64,000 nt of DNA from Agromyces aurantiacus (GCF_016907355.1 NZ_JAFBBW010000001.1:558001-622000); one strand, 5' to 3'. Positions 8,561 through 17,866 are shown, counted from the stretch's first letter. Program-made: numbers and translations. Notes: generated by a model from the sequence alone, not told the origin.

Positions 8561-9129
8561 GCGGGACGCGGCGACCGACGCCCCCGGCGACGGATCCGGT
8601 CGAGAAGCGCACGGCGTTCGAGCCGCCGTCACGGCTCGCGGAGCGCGAGGCGGCGCCCGCCCGCGTGCGGCGCCCGGCCGCGACGACCTTCGGCGCCGCG
8701 CTGGTGCTGCTCCGGGTGCTCGTCGGGATCGTGTGGCTCATCGGCGTGGCCGTGCAGTGGGACGAGATCGTCGCGAACGAGCTCGACTTCGTCGTCGCCG
8801 GTCAACCGACGCCCGCCGCGCTCGACGCCGGCCGCACCGTCGTGCTCGTCGCCGGATCCACCCTGCTGCTGCTCGACCTGCTGCTCACCGTGCTGATCTG
8901 GTACGGCAGCAACGGCGCTCGCGTCACCGTCATGCTCATCGCCGCGGCGAACATCACGATCGCCGCGATCGACTCCGTCACGGGCGACGCCGAGGTGACC
9001 ATCCGGACGACGTTCATCACCGTGGCGCTCGACATCCTCATCCTGCTGGCCCTGTCGAGCCGCGAGGCCCGGTCGTTCGCCCGCCGCACGCGCGGCTTCG
9101 CGCGACCGCGCCGCGACGAGGGCGCCTGA
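8557..9129 (+). CDS. Four-helix membrane protein, 190 aa
   Basis: No named family is recognised. A basic, Pro-rich cytoplasmic N-terminus (~45 residues) precedes four helices at about residues 46-68, 95-118, 124-142 and 152-168, and the C-terminus is Arg-rich. The GTG start lies inside the upstream stop (GTGA overlap), so translation is coupled to the LssY_C gene and the two products probably act together in the membrane. The stop is 10 bp from the stop of the convergent trhO. Confidence 0.75.
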   Translation: MSGTRRPTPPATDPVEKRTAFEPPSRLAEREAAPARVRRPAATTFGAALVLLRVLVGIVWLIGVAVQWDEIVANELDFVVAGQPTPAALDAGRTVVLVAGSTLLLLDLLLTVLIWYGSNGARVTVMLIAAANITIAAIDSVTGDAEVTIRTTFITVALDILILLALSSREARSFARRTRGFARPRRDEGA

Positions 9130-9139
9130 CGGGGGCGCC

Positions 9140-10039
9140 TCAGGCGACGGATGCCGCGTGGCGCGCGCACTGCGCGGGGCCGCACGCCTCGCAGCGCACG
9201 AGCTGGCTGCGGCACGCGGCATCCGTGCAGTTCACGGTGCGGTTGGTCGCGCCGCCGCAGCCCTCGCACACGCCGACGACCGCGGCGTGGTCGCTGAAGT
9301 CCACCGACCCGCGGCCGTCGAAGACGTAGAGCGAGCCCTCCCACAGGCCGTCGTCGCCGAAGCGCTCGCCGTAGCGGACGATGCCGCCCTCGAGCTGGTA
9401 CACCTCGCCGAAGCCCCGGCTCGCCATCAGGCTCGAGAGCACCTCGCAGCGGATGCCGCCCGTGCAGTACGTGACGACGGGCCGCCCCTTGAGGTGGTCG
9501 TACGCGCCCGAGTCGAGCAGGCCGACGAAGTCGCGCGTGGTCTCGACGGGCGGCACGATCGCGCCGCGGAAGCGCCCGATCGCCGCCTCGAGCGCGTTGC
9601 GCCCGTCGAGGAAGACGACCTCGTCGCCGCGGTCCGCGACGAGCTCGTGGAGCGCGTCGGGGTCGAGGCGGGTGCCGCCGCCGACGACGCCGCCGGCGTC
9701 GACGCGCAGCTCGCGAGGCGCGCCGAACGAGACGATCTCGTCGCGCACCTTGACGCTGAGCTTCGGGAAGTCGAGGCTCCGGCCGTCGTCGTCGAGCCCG
9801 GTGCCCTCGCTCCACTTGAAGTCGATGGCCCTGAATGCCGCGTAATCGCGGGTCTTCCGGACGTAGCGCTTGAGGGAGCGCATCTCGCCGCCGAGGGTGC
9901 CGTTCAGCCCGTCCTTCGAGATCAGGATGCGGCCGCGCAGGCCCAGCGACTCGGCGAGGTCGCGCTGCCACAGCCGCACCGCGTCGGGGTCGGCGAGCGG
10001 GGTGAACACGTAGAACAGCAGGATCTTGGCGAGCGGCAC
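9140..10039 (-). CDS. trhO: tRNA uridine(34) hydroxylase, rhodanese-fold, 299 aa
   Basis: Oxygen-dependent enzyme that forms 5-hydroxyuridine at the wobble position of tRNA (TrhO/YceA family). The layout is canonical: an N-terminal ferredoxin-like domain ([11 protein letters not shown] through LNGTLGG), a rhodanese domain with active Cys in [11 protein letters not shown], and a C-terminal cysteine cluster (CEGCGG, CTDAAC, CEAC) that should bind zinc. The GTG at 10039 is chosen because TATGAT ends 6 nt upstream and the protein then starts [12 protein letters not shown], matching relatives. The frame stays open upstream but antisense to another gene. Confidence 0.92.
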   Translation of the reverse strand: MPLAKILLFYVFTPLADPDAVRLWQRDLAESLGLRGRILISKDGLNGTLGGEMRSLKRYVRKTRDYAAFRAIDFKWSEGTGLDDDGRSLDFPKLSVKVRDEIVSFGAPRELRVDAGGVVGGGTRLDPDALHELVADRGDEVVFLDGRNALEAAIGRFRGAIVPPVETTRDFVGLLDSGAYDHLKGRPVVTYCTGGIRCEVLSSLMASRGFGEVYQLEGGIVRYGERFGDDGLWEGSLYVFDGRGSVDFSDHAAVVGVCEGCGGATNRTVNCTDAACRSQLVRCEACGPAQCARHAASVA

Positions 10040-10045
10040 CCGGCG

Positions 10046-10051
10046 ATCATA
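10046..10051 (-). promoter_or_regulatory. -10 element of trhO
   Basis: TATGAT, close to the consensus, 6 nt before the GTG start. Confidence 0.65.
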
Positions 10052-10183
10052 GGGCGGGCGTCTGGGCGGATGCCTCGACCGGCTCCCGGGGCTCCGCCGA
10101 CGCGCCGCCGTCGCTTCGCCGACGCGCCGGCGCGGCTTCGCCGACTCGCGGACCGCGTCCTCGACCAGCCGGAGGCGCGGACG

Positions 10184-10189
10184 TAGGCT
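10184..10189 (+). promoter_or_regulatory. -10 element of the PEBP gene
   Basis: TAGGCT, about 40 nt before the ATG at 10229. In contrast to the leaderless genes it is followed by a leader with a strong GAGGAGG ribosome binding site (10214-10220). Confidence 0.45.
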
Positions 10190-10228
10190 GACCGCGAGAG
10201 GCCGACGACCCGATGAGGAGGTTCGACC

Positions 10229-10765
10229 ATGCTCGACGTGGATCCCTACGCTGCGTTGCAGAAGCTGCGGCCGGTCGGCTCGTTCACCGTGACGAGCGAG
10301 GACTTCGAGGACGGCGGGCCCCTCGCGCGCCCGCAGTGGAGCGCCGGCGCGGGTGGCGTCGACCGCTCGCCGGAGCTGTCGTGGTCGGGCTTCCCCGAGC
10401 GCACGCGCGGCTTCGCCGTGACCTGCCTCGACGTCGACGCGCCGTCCGGTTCGGGATGGTGGCATTGGGCGGTCGCGAACCTGCCCGCCGCCACGACCGC
10501 CCTGCCCGCGGGCGCGGGCGCTCCCGGTGCCCCGGGCCTGCCGCACGGAGCGGTGGTGCTGCGCAACGAGGACGGCGACCGCGGCTTCTGCGGCGCGGCG
10601 CCGCCCCGCGGCACGGGCGTGCACCGCTACGTCTTCGTGGTGCACGCGCTCGACGCGCCGAGCCTCGACCTGGATCCGGATCTCTCGCCGGCCGGCCTCG
10701 GCAATCGCTGCTTCTTCCACGCGCTCGCGCGCGGCATCATCACCGGGACCGCGAACCGCGACTGA
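10229..10765 (+). CDS. YbhB/YbcL-type phosphatidylethanolamine-binding (PEBP) protein, 178 aa
   Basis: Raf-kinase-inhibitor-like protein. The ligand-pocket motifs are clear: [35 protein letters not shown] (DPDAP-type) and [21 protein letters not shown] (GPCPP/GxHRY-type). Bacterial members are cytoplasmic or periplasmic; no signal peptide is visible here. Their function is not settled. A strong Shine-Dalgarno sequence fixes the start. It converges with a small membrane-protein gene. Confidence 0.9.
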   Translation: MLDVDPYAALQKLRPVGSFTVTSEDFEDGGPLARPQWSAGAGGVDRSPELSWSGFPERTRGFAVTCLDVDAPSGSGWWHWAVANLPAATTALPAGAGAPGAPGLPHGAVVLRNEDGDRGFCGAAPPRGTGVHRYVFVVHALDAPSLDLDPDLSPAGLGNRCFFHALARGIITGTANRD

Positions 10766-10783
10766 CCGGGTCGGCTGCCCGGG

Positions 10784-11008
10784 TCAGCCGTGGCGGCGTC
10801 GGCCGAAGAGGAAGTACGCGATCGGCCCGACGTAGTTGACGAGGATGACGGCCGCCCACACGGGCTTCGGGCCGTTCACCTCGTCGGCCGTTCGCCTGGC
10901 CAGGTCGGTCCACGCCGTCGCGGCCAGCGCGAGCTGCACGACCGCGCCGACCACGGTGCCGACCTTGCGGCCCGTGCTGAGATCGCTCCACCGCTGCGTC
11001 GTCGCCAT
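10784..11008 (-). CDS. PLDc_N-type small membrane protein, 74 aa
   Basis: The C-terminal half, KPVWAAVILVNYVGPIAYFLFGRRRHG, is the two-helix PLDc_N module otherwise found before phospholipase D domains; here it stands alone with one further N-terminal helix. AGGAGG is placed correctly before the ATG. It starts 9 bp after the lysE-type stop and is probably co-transcribed with it. The role is unknown. Confidence 0.82.
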   Translation of the reverse strand: MATTQRWSDLSTGRKVGTVVGAVVQLALAATAWTDLARRTADEVNGPKPVWAAVILVNYVGPIAYFLFGRRRHG

Positions 11009-11017
11009 GCCGTCCTC

Positions 11018-11656
11018 CTAGTGCTTGTTGCCCGAGAGGGCGAGCACGCCGCCCAGCCCGATCATCATGACGCCGCCCGTGGCGGCGAGGTTCGCCGCGC
11101 GCCGCGGCGAGCGCCCGAACCAGTCCCGCGCCCATCCGGCCGCGAGCGCCCACACCGAGTCGCACGCGAGCGCGAGGATGACGAACGCGGTGCCGAGCGT
11201 CGCCATCTGGAGCGGGATGCCGCCCGCGTGGAAGTCGACGAACTGGGGGAGCACCGCCACGAAGAACGCGATCGTCTTGGGGTTGGTGACGCCGACGACG
11301 AACCCCTCGCCGAGGAGTCGCCAAGGTGAGCGCGGCGCGACCTCGCCCGTGACGGCGGCCGCGGCATCCGCTCGGTGCCGGATCGCCTGCACGCCGAGGT
11401 AGACGAGGTAGAGCGCGCCCGCGATCTTGATGCCCGTGAACAGCAGCACCGACTGCGCGACGACCGTGCCCACGCCGAGCGCGACCGCGGCGACCAGCGG
11501 GAGCATGCCGAGCGCGTTGCCGAGCACGCTGAGCAGCCCGCCCACGCGGCCGAGTGCGAGCGATCGGCCGATGACGAACAGCACGCTCGGCCCCGGGATG
11601 ACGATGAGCACCACCGAGGCCAGCAGGAACGCCCAGAGGTTCGATGCGGGGACCAC
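11018..11656 (-). CDS. LysE/RhtB family amino-acid exporter, 212 aa
   Basis: Six-helix exporter of amino acids or related small solutes. The family motif IPGPSVLFVIGRSLALGRVGG lies after helix 1 and GVTNPKTIAFFVAVLPQF in the second half. Substrates of LysE/RhtB members vary and are not predictable here. The GTG start is supported by TAGGAT 6 nt upstream. It is divergent from a MarR gene across 59 bp that contain a perfect palindrome, so MarR control is likely. Confidence 0.92.
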   Translation of the reverse strand: MVPASNLWAFLLASVVLIVIPGPSVLFVIGRSLALGRVGGLLSVLGNALGMLPLVAAVALGVGTVVAQSVLLFTGIKIAGALYLVYLGVQAIRHRADAAAAVTGEVAPRSPWRLLGEGFVVGVTNPKTIAFFVAVLPQFVDFHAGGIPLQMATLGTAFVILALACDSVWALAAGWARDWFGRSPRRAANLAATGGVMMIGLGGVLALSGNKH

Positions 11657-11662
11657 GTCACG

Positions 11663-11668
11663 ATCCTA
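11663..11668 (-). promoter_or_regulatory. -10 element of the LysE-type exporter
   Basis: TAGGAT, 6 nt before the GTG at 11656. Confidence 0.6.
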
Positions 11669-11679
11669 CGCTCGTGCCC

Positions 11680-11708
11680 TTGTCATTCGATAAGTCGCTA
11701 TATAACAT
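11680..11708 (+). promoter_or_regulatory. Promoter of the marR-type gene
   Basis: TTGTCA (11680-11685), a 17-bp spacer and TAACAT (11703-11708) end 7 nt before the ATG at 11716. It is the best -35/-10 pair in the window and predicts a leaderless message. Confidence 0.7.
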
Positions 11709-11713
11709 GTTAT
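11702..11713. promoter_or_regulatory. Candidate MarR operator, perfect 12-bp palindrome
   Basis: ATAACATGTTAT is its own reverse complement. It covers the -10 and start region of the MarR gene, so binding would block that promoter; it also lies 33 bp upstream of the exporter's -10. Confidence 0.65.
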
Positions 11714-11715
11714 GC

Positions 11716-12216
11716 ATGACGGAACAGGACACCGCGACGACCGACGTGGTCGCGACGCTCGGGCACTTGGCGCTCGGCACGCGCCTCAAGCGCCTCGGCG
11801 AACGACTGCAGGCCGAGACGACCCGCTTCATCCAGGCGCAGGGCGTCGACCTGCCCTCGAGCTGGTTCCCGCTGCTCGCCGCGCTCGACCGGCGCGAGTC
11901 GACCGTGGGCGAACTCGCCGCGGCCCTCGGGGTCAGCCAACCCGGCGTCACGCGCAGCGCGACCAACCTCGCCCGGCTCAGGCTCGTCGAGATCGCCACC
12001 GGCGACACCGACCGCCGGCGCCGCACCATCCGGCTCACGCCCGAGGGGGCCGCGCTCGTCGAGCGGGCGCGCGCCGAGCTCTGGCCGCGCATCGACGCGG
12101 CCGTCGCCGACGCGTGCGCCGGCCTCGATGGCCCGTTCCTCGACCAGGTCGGCGCGCTCGAGCGCCGCCTCGACGAGGCCCCGATCGACCGCCGCGCCGC
12201 CGGGAGCCGGCCGTGA
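11716..12216 (+). CDS. MarR family transcriptional regulator, 166 aa
   Basis: Winged-helix repressor. The helix-turn-helix is TVGELAAALGVSQPGVTRSATNLARLRLV and the wing contains TGDTDRRRRTIRLTPEG. The start is taken at the ATG at 11716 from the promoter geometry; another ATG at 11707 lies within the operator. Divergence from the LysE exporter and the shared palindrome indicate control of that exporter and of itself. The stop overlaps the GNAT start by 4 bp (GTGA), so the acetyltransferase is in the same operon. Confidence 0.9.
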   Translation: MTEQDTATTDVVATLGHLALGTRLKRLGERLQAETTRFIQAQGVDLPSSWFPLLAALDRRESTVGELAAALGVSQPGVTRSATNLARLRLVEIATGDTDRRRRTIRLTPEGAALVERARAELWPRIDAAVADACAGLDGPFLDQVGALERRLDEAPIDRRAAGSRP

Positions 12217-12902
12217 CGCGCCATCCGCTCGATCGCCCCGCGTGGGCCGCGCTGGCCGGCGGCCAGCGGAGGTTCGCGGTCGGCGGCGACCTCGCGCTCC
12301 GATTCGACCCGCTGGTCGGGCCCTTCGCCGCGGCCGACCGCGACGATGCCGACAGCGCCCAGGCGCTCAGCGCGCTCGCGCGCGAGCACGGCTGGATCGC
12401 GCTGCTGCAGGTCGGCCCCGCGCCCGCGCCCCCGGGCACCGTCGAGCGCCTGCGCGGCCCCGGCGTGCAGATGGTGCTCGACCGGCTGGTGCCCGTCGCC
12501 GCGCCCGAGGGCGTCGAGATCGTCGAACTGGGCGAGGCCGACGCATCCGCCATGCTCGAGCTCGCCACGCTGACCGAACCGGGCCCGTTCGCGGCGCGGA
12601 CGTTCGAACTCGGGGGGTTCGTCGGCGTCCGCGACGCCGACGGCACCCTCATCGCCATGGCCGGCGAACGCATGCGGCCGCCCGGGTTCGCCGAGCTCAG
12701 CGGGGTCTGCACGCGCCCGGAGCATCGAGGGCGCGGCCTCGCCGCGTCGCTGTCGACCGCGGTCGCGCAGCGCATCCTCGACCGCGGCGAGCAGCCGTTC
12801 CTGCACGTGTACGCGCGCAACGCCGGCGCGATCGCCGTCTACCGGCGGCTGGGCTTCGTGCACCGCGCCGACGTGGAGTACGTCGCGCTCGATGCCGCCT
12901 GA
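12213..12902 (+). CDS. GNAT family N-acetyltransferase, 229 aa
   Basis: The acetyl-CoA site is VCTRPEHRGRGLAASL (R/Q-x-x-G-x-G/A), followed by LHVYARNAGAIAVYRRLGF, the usual C-terminal GNAT signature. The N-terminal ~120 residues are a second, degenerate GNAT-like half seen in FR47-type proteins. Translational coupling to the MarR gene suggests a detoxification or metabolite-modification role alongside the exporter; the substrate is unknown. Confidence 0.88.
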   Translation: MTRHPLDRPAWAALAGGQRRFAVGGDLALRFDPLVGPFAAADRDDADSAQALSALAREHGWIALLQVGPAPAPPGTVERLRGPGVQMVLDRLVPVAAPEGVEIVELGEADASAMLELATLTEPGPFAARTFELGGFVGVRDADGTLIAMAGERMRPPGFAELSGVCTRPEHRGRGLAASLSTAVAQRILDRGEQPFLHVYARNAGAIAVYRRLGFVHRADVEYVALDAA

Positions 12903-12935
12903 CCCGGCGCGGCGCCGCGGCAGGGCCGGCCCCGC

Positions 12936-13319
12936 CTACTCCTCCTCGGGCTGCGGGTCGATCCGGGTCGCGAGGCGCACGCGCGTGCCGAACGGGTCGG
13001 AGACCATCGCGACGCGCTCGCCCCACGGCGAGTCGTCGGGCGGCTCGATCACGAGGTACCCGGCCGCCTCGAGCGCCGCGGTCGCCTGGTCGACGTCGTC
13101 GAGGTAGAACCAGAGCAGCATCCCGGCGCCCTCGCCGGCCGTCGCGTTCTCGGCCAGGCCCAGCCCGAGCTGCGACGCTCCTGCCTGCAGCGTGACGAAG
13201 ACCGGATCGCCCTCGACGGGGTAGCGGTAGACCACGGCGGTGCCGAGCGCGTCGTGGTAGAACCGCATCGCGGCATCCATGTCGGGCACTTCGACGATGG
13301 GGAACCCGGACTCGATCAT
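12936..13319 (-). CDS. VOC (glyoxalase-fold) family protein, 127 aa
   Basis: Single-module vicinal oxygen chelate protein with the paired beta-alpha-beta-beta-beta pattern: FPIVEVPDMDAAMRFYHDALGTAVVYRYP and LWFYLDDVDQATAALEAAGY...MVSDPFGTRV. It resembles the subgroup related to bleomycin-binding and phenazine-type dioxygenase proteins, but metal ligands are not obvious and no substrate can be given. GGGAGGGG precedes the ATG, and a TAGCGT hexamer lies further up (13339-13344). Confidence 0.85.
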   Translation of the reverse strand: MIESGFPIVEVPDMDAAMRFYHDALGTAVVYRYPVEGDPVFVTLQAGASQLGLGLAENATAGEGAGMLLWFYLDDVDQATAALEAAGYLVIEPPDDSPWGERVAMVSDPFGTRVRLATRIDPQPEEE

Positions 13320-13365
13320 GCAACCCCTCCCGCCGCCGACGCTACGCCGCGCGAACCGATGACGC

Positions 13366-13371
13366 TACCGT
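13366..13371 (+). promoter_or_regulatory. -10 element of the acyl-CoA hydrolase gene
   Basis: TACCGT, 6 nt before the GTG at 13378. Confidence 0.55.
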
Positions 13372-13377
13372 TGCAGC

Positions 13378-14496
13378 GTGAGCGACCACATCTCCACGAG
13401 CGTGGCCGACGGCGTCGGCCGCATCACGCTCGAGCGCCCCCAGGCGCTGAACGCGCTGAGCTACGAGATGATCCGCGCGCTCACCGCCGTCTTCGACGCG
13501 TGGCGGCACGACCCCGAGGTCTCGATGGTCGTGATGGACGGCGCGGGCGAGCGCGGCTTCTGCGCGGGCGGCGACGTGCGCGAACTGTACGGGTACACCA
13601 CGGCGGGGCACATCGCCGAGGCGCTGCGGTTCTTCCGCGACGAGTACCGGCTGAACTCGGCGATCGCGCACTACCCGAAGCCGGTCGTGGCGATCATGGA
13701 CGGCATCACGATGGGCGGCGGCATCGGCCTCGCGGGCCACGCATCCATCCGCATCGTGACCGAGCGCTCGCGCGTCGCGATGCCCGAGACGCGCATCGGC
13801 TTCACGCCCGACGTCGGCGGCACCTGGCTGCTCGGCCGTGCACCCGGCGAGCTCGGCACGCACCTGGCGCTGAACTCGCGCACCATGGACGCCGCCGACG
13901 CCATGCACGCGGGCTTCGCCGACGCGTTCGTGCCGTCCGAGCGGATCCCGCACCTGCTGCAGGCGCTCGAGGAGCGCGCCGACCCCGGCACGCCGTGGGA
14001 GATCGTGATGCTCTTCGACGAGACGCCGGGGCCGTCGACGCTCGCCGCCGCGCGACCCTGGGTCGACGCGTGCTACTCGGCGCCGACCGTCGGGGCGATC
14101 ATCGAGCGGTTGCGCGCCGTCGGCGAGGGCCGGGCGGATGTCGCGGGGCAGTCGGATGCCGCGGCGCACGCCTACGCGGCGGCCGCCGCCGACGAGCTCG
14201 AGACCCTCTCGCCGACCGCCCTGACGATCACGCTCGAGGCCGTCCGCCGCGCGCGCACGCTGAAGACCCTCGAGGACGCGCTCGAGCAGGAGTTCCGCGC
14301 CGTGTCCTGGTTCATCGGCGAGCACGACCTGCACGAGGGCATCCGCGCGCAGGTCATCGACAAGGACCGCAACCCCACGTGGGACCCGCCGACCCTCGAC
14401 GACATCCCGCCGACGCTCGCCGCGCGCGTGCTCACCGAGCAGTTGCACGACCCCGTCTGGCCGGAGCGGGCCGGGGACGTCAGCGCGCGGTCCTGA
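13378..14496 (+). CDS. Enoyl-CoA hydratase/isomerase family protein, 3-hydroxyisobutyryl-CoA hydrolase type, 372 aa
   Basis: Crotonase-fold enzyme. GGDVRELYGYT, MDGITMGGGIGLAGHA and RVAMPETRIGFTPDVGGTWLL match the 3-hydroxyisobutyryl-CoA hydrolase group of valine breakdown better than true enoyl-CoA hydratases, and the length (about 350-370 aa) fits that group. The C-terminal half (SPTALTITLEAVRRARTLKTLEDAL) is also typical. No valine-pathway genes adjoin, so hydratase activity on another substrate is possible. The last 17 bp overlap the convergent sufU. Confidence 0.88.
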   Translation: MSDHISTSVADGVGRITLERPQALNALSYEMIRALTAVFDAWRHDPEVSMVVMDGAGERGFCAGGDVRELYGYTTAGHIAEALRFFRDEYRLNSAIAHYPKPVVAIMDGITMGGGIGLAGHASIRIVTERSRVAMPETRIGFTPDVGGTWLLGRAPGELGTHLALNSRTMDAADAMHAGFADAFVPSERIPHLLQALEERADPGTPWEIVMLFDETPGPSTLAAARPWVDACYSAPTVGAIIERLRAVGEGRADVAGQSDAAAHAYAAAAADELETLSPTALTITLEAVRRARTLKTLEDALEQEFRAVSWFIGEHDLHEGIRAQVIDKDRNPTWDPPTLDDIPPTLAARVLTEQLHDPVWPERAGDVSARS

Positions 14497-14920
14497 CCGC
14501 CGCCTCGAGCGCGACCCACGAGAGCATCGCGCACTTGATGCGCATGACGTACTTCGCGACGCCGTGGAACGCGATCGCGTCGCCGAGCACGTCCTCGTCG
14601 GGTTCGCCCTCGCCCTTCGAGCGCAGCATGGCGCGGAACGCCTCGGCCGTCTCGAGCGCCTCGTCGATCGAGTGCCCCTGCACGAGGTCGGTGAGCACCG
14701 ACGCCGAGGCCATCGAGATGCTGCATCCGTCGCCCTGCCAGGCGACCTCGTCGATGCGCTCGTGCGCGGGGTCGAGCCTGACGCGCACCGTGATCTCGTC
14801 GCCGCACGTCGGGTTGTACTCGTGGTGCTCGCCGTCGGCGCCCTCGAGCGGGCCGTCGCCGTGGCGCTCCTTCGAGTGGTCGAGGATGATCTGCTGGTAG
14901 AGGCCTTCGAGTCCGGCCAT
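14480..14920 (-). CDS. sufU: SUF-type Fe-S assembly protein SufU, 146 aa
   Basis: Zinc-dependent sulfur acceptor for SufS. The three conserved cysteines occur in NPTCGDEITV, GDGCSISMASAS and VMRIKCAMLSW, with the SufU-type insertion of about 18 residues before the last. Its ATG overlaps the sufS stop by 4 bp, so the pair is translationally coupled and works as the desulfurase/transfer unit of Fe-S assembly. SufBCD are not in the window. Confidence 0.95.
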   Translation of the reverse strand: MAGLEGLYQQIILDHSKERHGDGPLEGADGEHHEYNPTCGDEITVRVRLDPAHERIDEVAWQGDGCSISMASASVLTDLVQGHSIDEALETAEAFRAMLRSKGEGEPDEDVLGDAIAFHGVAKYVMRIKCAMLSWVALEAAVRTAR

Positions 14921-16239
14921 CAGGATGCCTCCCTCGCGAGCCCGAAGAACCCGCGCACCTCGCCGAGCGCCGCCACGAACCGGTCGGCCTCGTCGGTGGT
15001 CGTGTAGACGTGCGCGCTCGCCCTCGTCGTCGCCGTGATGCCGAGCGCGCGGTGCAGCGGCTGGGCGCAGTGGTGCCCGACCCGCACGACGATGCCGGCC
15101 TCGTCGAGGAACTGCCCGACGTCGTGCGCGTGCACGCCGTCGACCGCGACGCTCACGAGCCCCGCGCGGCGCTCGCCCGGCTGCGGGCCCACGATCCGGA
15201 CGCCCGGGATCGCGGCGACGCCGTCGATGACGCGCTCGGCGAAGGCCTCCTCGTGCGCGGCGACCGACGCCATGCCGAGCCGCTCGAGGTAGCGCACGGC
15301 GGCGCCGAGCCCGATCGCCTGCGACACCGCCTGGGTGCCGGCCTCGAAGCGGTGCGGCGCCGGCAGGAAGTGCGCGTCCTCGAGGGTGACCTTCGTGATG
15401 GTCGACCCGCCCGTGCGGGCGGGGGGCAGTGCGTCGAGCAGTTCGGCGCGGCCGTAGAGCACGCCGATGCCGTTCGGTCCCAGCATCTTGTGCGCCGAGA
15501 ACGCCGCGAAGTCGACGCCGTACGCGCCGAAGTCGACCGGGCGGTGGGGCACCGACTGGCACGCGTCGAGCACCACGATCGCGCTGCTCGCGCGTTCGCG
15601 CACGAGCGCCGTGATCTCGGCGACCGGCGCGATCAGCCCGGTCACGTTCGACGCCTCGGCGAACGTCACGACGCGCGTGCGCTCGGAGAGCACGGCGGCG
15701 AGGTCGTCGATCGTCCAGCACCCGTGCTCGTCGACGCGCACGGGCACGATCCGTGCCCCCGTGCGCTGCGCCACGCGCTGCCACGGCAGCAGGTTGGCAT
15801 GGTGCTCGGCCTCGGTCAGCACGATCTCGTCGCCCGGCTGCAGCGCGAACCGCGCGGCATCCGCCCCGCCGATGCCGGCGCTCGCGTCGGCGATGCCGAG
15901 CGCGACCATGTTCAGCGCATCGGTCGCGTTCTGCGCCCACACGACCTCGCGCTCTCCGGCGCCGACGAAGCGCGCGACGTCGGCGCGCGCCTCCTCGAAC
16001 AGGCTCGTCGACTCGCCCGTCGCGGCGCTCGCGCCGCGGTGCACCGCGGCGAGGTGGTGCACGAGGTAGTCGCGTTCGGCGTCGAGCACGGCAGCGGGAC
16101 GCTGCGAGGTCGCGGCGGAATCGAGGTAGGCGGTCGGGCGGGCGGCATCGGTCGACGCGAAGGCGGGGAAGTCGAGGCGGATGTCGCGGACCGGGCGGCC
16201 GCCGACGGTGTCGGCGTCGGTGTGGTTCATCACCTCCAT
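14920..16239 (-). CDS. sufS: Cysteine desulfurase SufS, 439 aa
   Basis: PLP enzyme that removes sulfur from cysteine and passes it to SufU. The motifs are complete: AYLDSAATSQRP, TEAEHHANLLPWQ, LDACQSVPH, PLP lysine in FSAHKMLGPNGIGVLYG and catalytic Cys in VRVGHHCAQPL. The longest start is given. An in-frame ATG at 16230 (MNHTDADT) is a serious alternative, since GGAGG sits just before it although only 2 nt away. Confidence 0.94.
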   Translation of the reverse strand: MEVMNHTDADTVGGRPVRDIRLDFPAFASTDAARPTAYLDSAATSQRPAAVLDAERDYLVHHLAAVHRGASAATGESTSLFEEARADVARFVGAGEREVVWAQNATDALNMVALGIADASAGIGGADAARFALQPGDEIVLTEAEHHANLLPWQRVAQRTGARIVPVRVDEHGCWTIDDLAAVLSERTRVVTFAEASNVTGLIAPVAEITALVRERASSAIVVLDACQSVPHRPVDFGAYGVDFAAFSAHKMLGPNGIGVLYGRAELLDALPPARTGGSTITKVTLEDAHFLPAPHRFEAGTQAVSQAIGLGAAVRYLERLGMASVAAHEEAFAERVIDGVAAIPGVRIVGPQPGERRAGLVSVAVDGVHAHDVGQFLDEAGIVVRVGHHCAQPLHRALGITATTRASAHVYTTTDEADRFVAALGEVRGFFGLAREAS

Positions 16240-16313
16240 CGTCTCACGCGGGATACCCGACGAGGCTGGGAGCGCGGTCGCGGCGGCCCCGCGACATCCG
16301 GAACCCCATTCGG

Positions 16314-16319
16314 TAGCGT
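16314..16319 (+). promoter_or_regulatory. -10 element of prpD
   Basis: TAGCGT, 6 nt before the GTG at 16326. Confidence 0.55.
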
Positions 16320-16325
16320 GGCCAC

Positions 16326-17864
16326 GTGAAGACCCACCACCTGCGCACCCACCGGAGCGATGAGAACCTGTCGCGCGAGGGCCAGCTGGCCTGGCAGCTC
16401 GCGGCCGTCGCCACTGACCCCGTCGAGGTCGACGACGACGTCGTCGACATGGTCGTCAACCGGGTGATCGACAACGCCGCGGTCGCCGCCGCGGCGCTCG
16501 CCCGCAAGCCCGTCGTCGCGGCCCGCAGCCAGGCCCTCTCGCACCCCGTGTCCATCGGCGGCGACGGCGCCACCGTCTTCGGGGCGGATGCCGCGCGGCG
16601 GACCTCGCCCGAGTGGGCGGCGTGGGCGAACGGGGTCGCCGTGCGCGAGCTCGACTTCCACGACACGTTCCTCGCGGCCGACTACTCGCACCCCGGCGAC
16701 AACATCCCGCCGATCGTCGCGGTGGCGCAGCACCTCGCCGCGGCGCGCGGGCTCACCGGGCGCGAGCTCGTTCGCGGCATCGCGACCGGGTACGAGATCC
16801 AGGTGGACCTCGTGAAGGCCATCTCGCTGCATGCCCACAAGATCGACCACGTCGCGCACCTCGGGCCCTCGGCGGCGGCCGGCATCGGCACCCTCCTGGG
16901 CCTCGACCAGGAGACGATCTTTCAGGCCATCGGCCAGGCCCTGCACACGACCACCGCCACGCGACAGTCGCGCAAGGGCGAGATCTCGACGTGGAAGGCC
17001 TACGCGCCCGCGTTCGCCGGGAAGATGGCGGTCGAGGCCGTCGACCGCGCGATGCGCGGCGAGACCAGCCCCGTGCCCATCTACGAGGGCGAGGACGGCG
17101 TGATCGCCTGGCTGCTCGGCGGCCCCGAGGCGACCTACGAGGTCCCGCTGCCCGACGCTGGCGAGGCCAAGCGCGCCATCCTCGACTCGTACACGAAGGA
17201 GCACTCGGCCGAGTACCAGGCGCAGGCGCTCATCGACCTCGCGCGCCGCCTCCACGACGACTACCCGCTGATCCTCGACGACCCAGACCGCGTCGAGTCG
17301 ATCACGATCCACACCTCGCACCACACGCACAACGTCATCGGCTCGGGCGCGAACGACCCGCAGAAATACGACCCGGATGCCTCGCGCGAGACGCTCGACC
17401 ACTCGATCCCGTACATCTTCACCGTCGCCCTGCAGGACGGCACGTGGCACCACGTCGACTCGTACGCGCCCGAGCGCGCGCACCGGCCCGACACCGTCGC
17501 GCTCTGGCGCAAGGTCGCGACCGTCGAGGACCCGGAGTGGACGCGCCGGTACCACTCGCTCGACATGGGCGAGAAGGCGTTCGGCGGTCGCGTCGTCATC
17601 CGGCTCGCCGACGGCAGCGAGATCGTCGAGGAGATCGCCGTCGCGGACGCGCACCCGCTCGGCGCGCGCCCCTTCGGCCGCGAGCAGTACGTGCAGAAGT
17701 TCCGCACGCTCGCCGAGTGGGTGCTCGAGCCCGCCGAGATCGAGCGGTTCCTGGATGTCGCGCAGCGCCTGCCCGAGCTCAGCCCCGACGAGCTGCACCA
17801 GCTGACGTTCACGGCCGCGCCCGGCGCCCTGAACGGCGTGGAGCCCCCCACCGGCCTGTTCTGA
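16326..17864 (+). CDS. prpD: 2-Methylcitrate dehydratase, MmgE/PrpD family, 512 aa
   Basis: Dehydrates 2-methylcitrate in propionyl-CoA degradation. Typical stretches are [46 protein letters not shown] and [18 protein letters not shown]; the length matches PrpD (about 500 aa) rather than shorter MmgE relatives. prpC lies 1.25 kb downstream on the same strand, but an opposite-strand DUF559 gene separates them. A hairpin begins 3 bp after the stop and would end transcription before prpC. Confidence 0.93.
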   Translation: MKTHHLRTHRSDENLSREGQLAWQLAAVATDPVEVDDDVVDMVVNRVIDNAAVAAAALARKPVVAARSQALSHPVSIGGDGATVFGADAARRTSPEWAAWANGVAVRELDFHDTFLAADYSHPGDNIPPIVAVAQHLAAARGLTGRELVRGIATGYEIQVDLVKAISLHAHKIDHVAHLGPSAAAGIGTLLGLDQETIFQAIGQALHTTTATRQSRKGEISTWKAYAPAFAGKMAVEAVDRAMRGETSPVPIYEGEDGVIAWLLGGPEATYEVPLPDAGEAKRAILDSYTKEHSAEYQAQALIDLARRLHDDYPLILDDPDRVESITIHTSHHTHNVIGSGANDPQKYDPDASRETLDHSIPYIFTVALQDGTWHHVDSYAPERAHRPDTVALWRKVATVEDPEWTRRYHSLDMGEKAFGGRVVIRLADGSEIVEEIAVADAHPLGARPFGREQYVQKFRTLAEWVLEPAEIERFLDVAQRLPELSPDELHQLTFTAAPGALNGVEPPTGLF

Positions 17865-17866
17865 CC

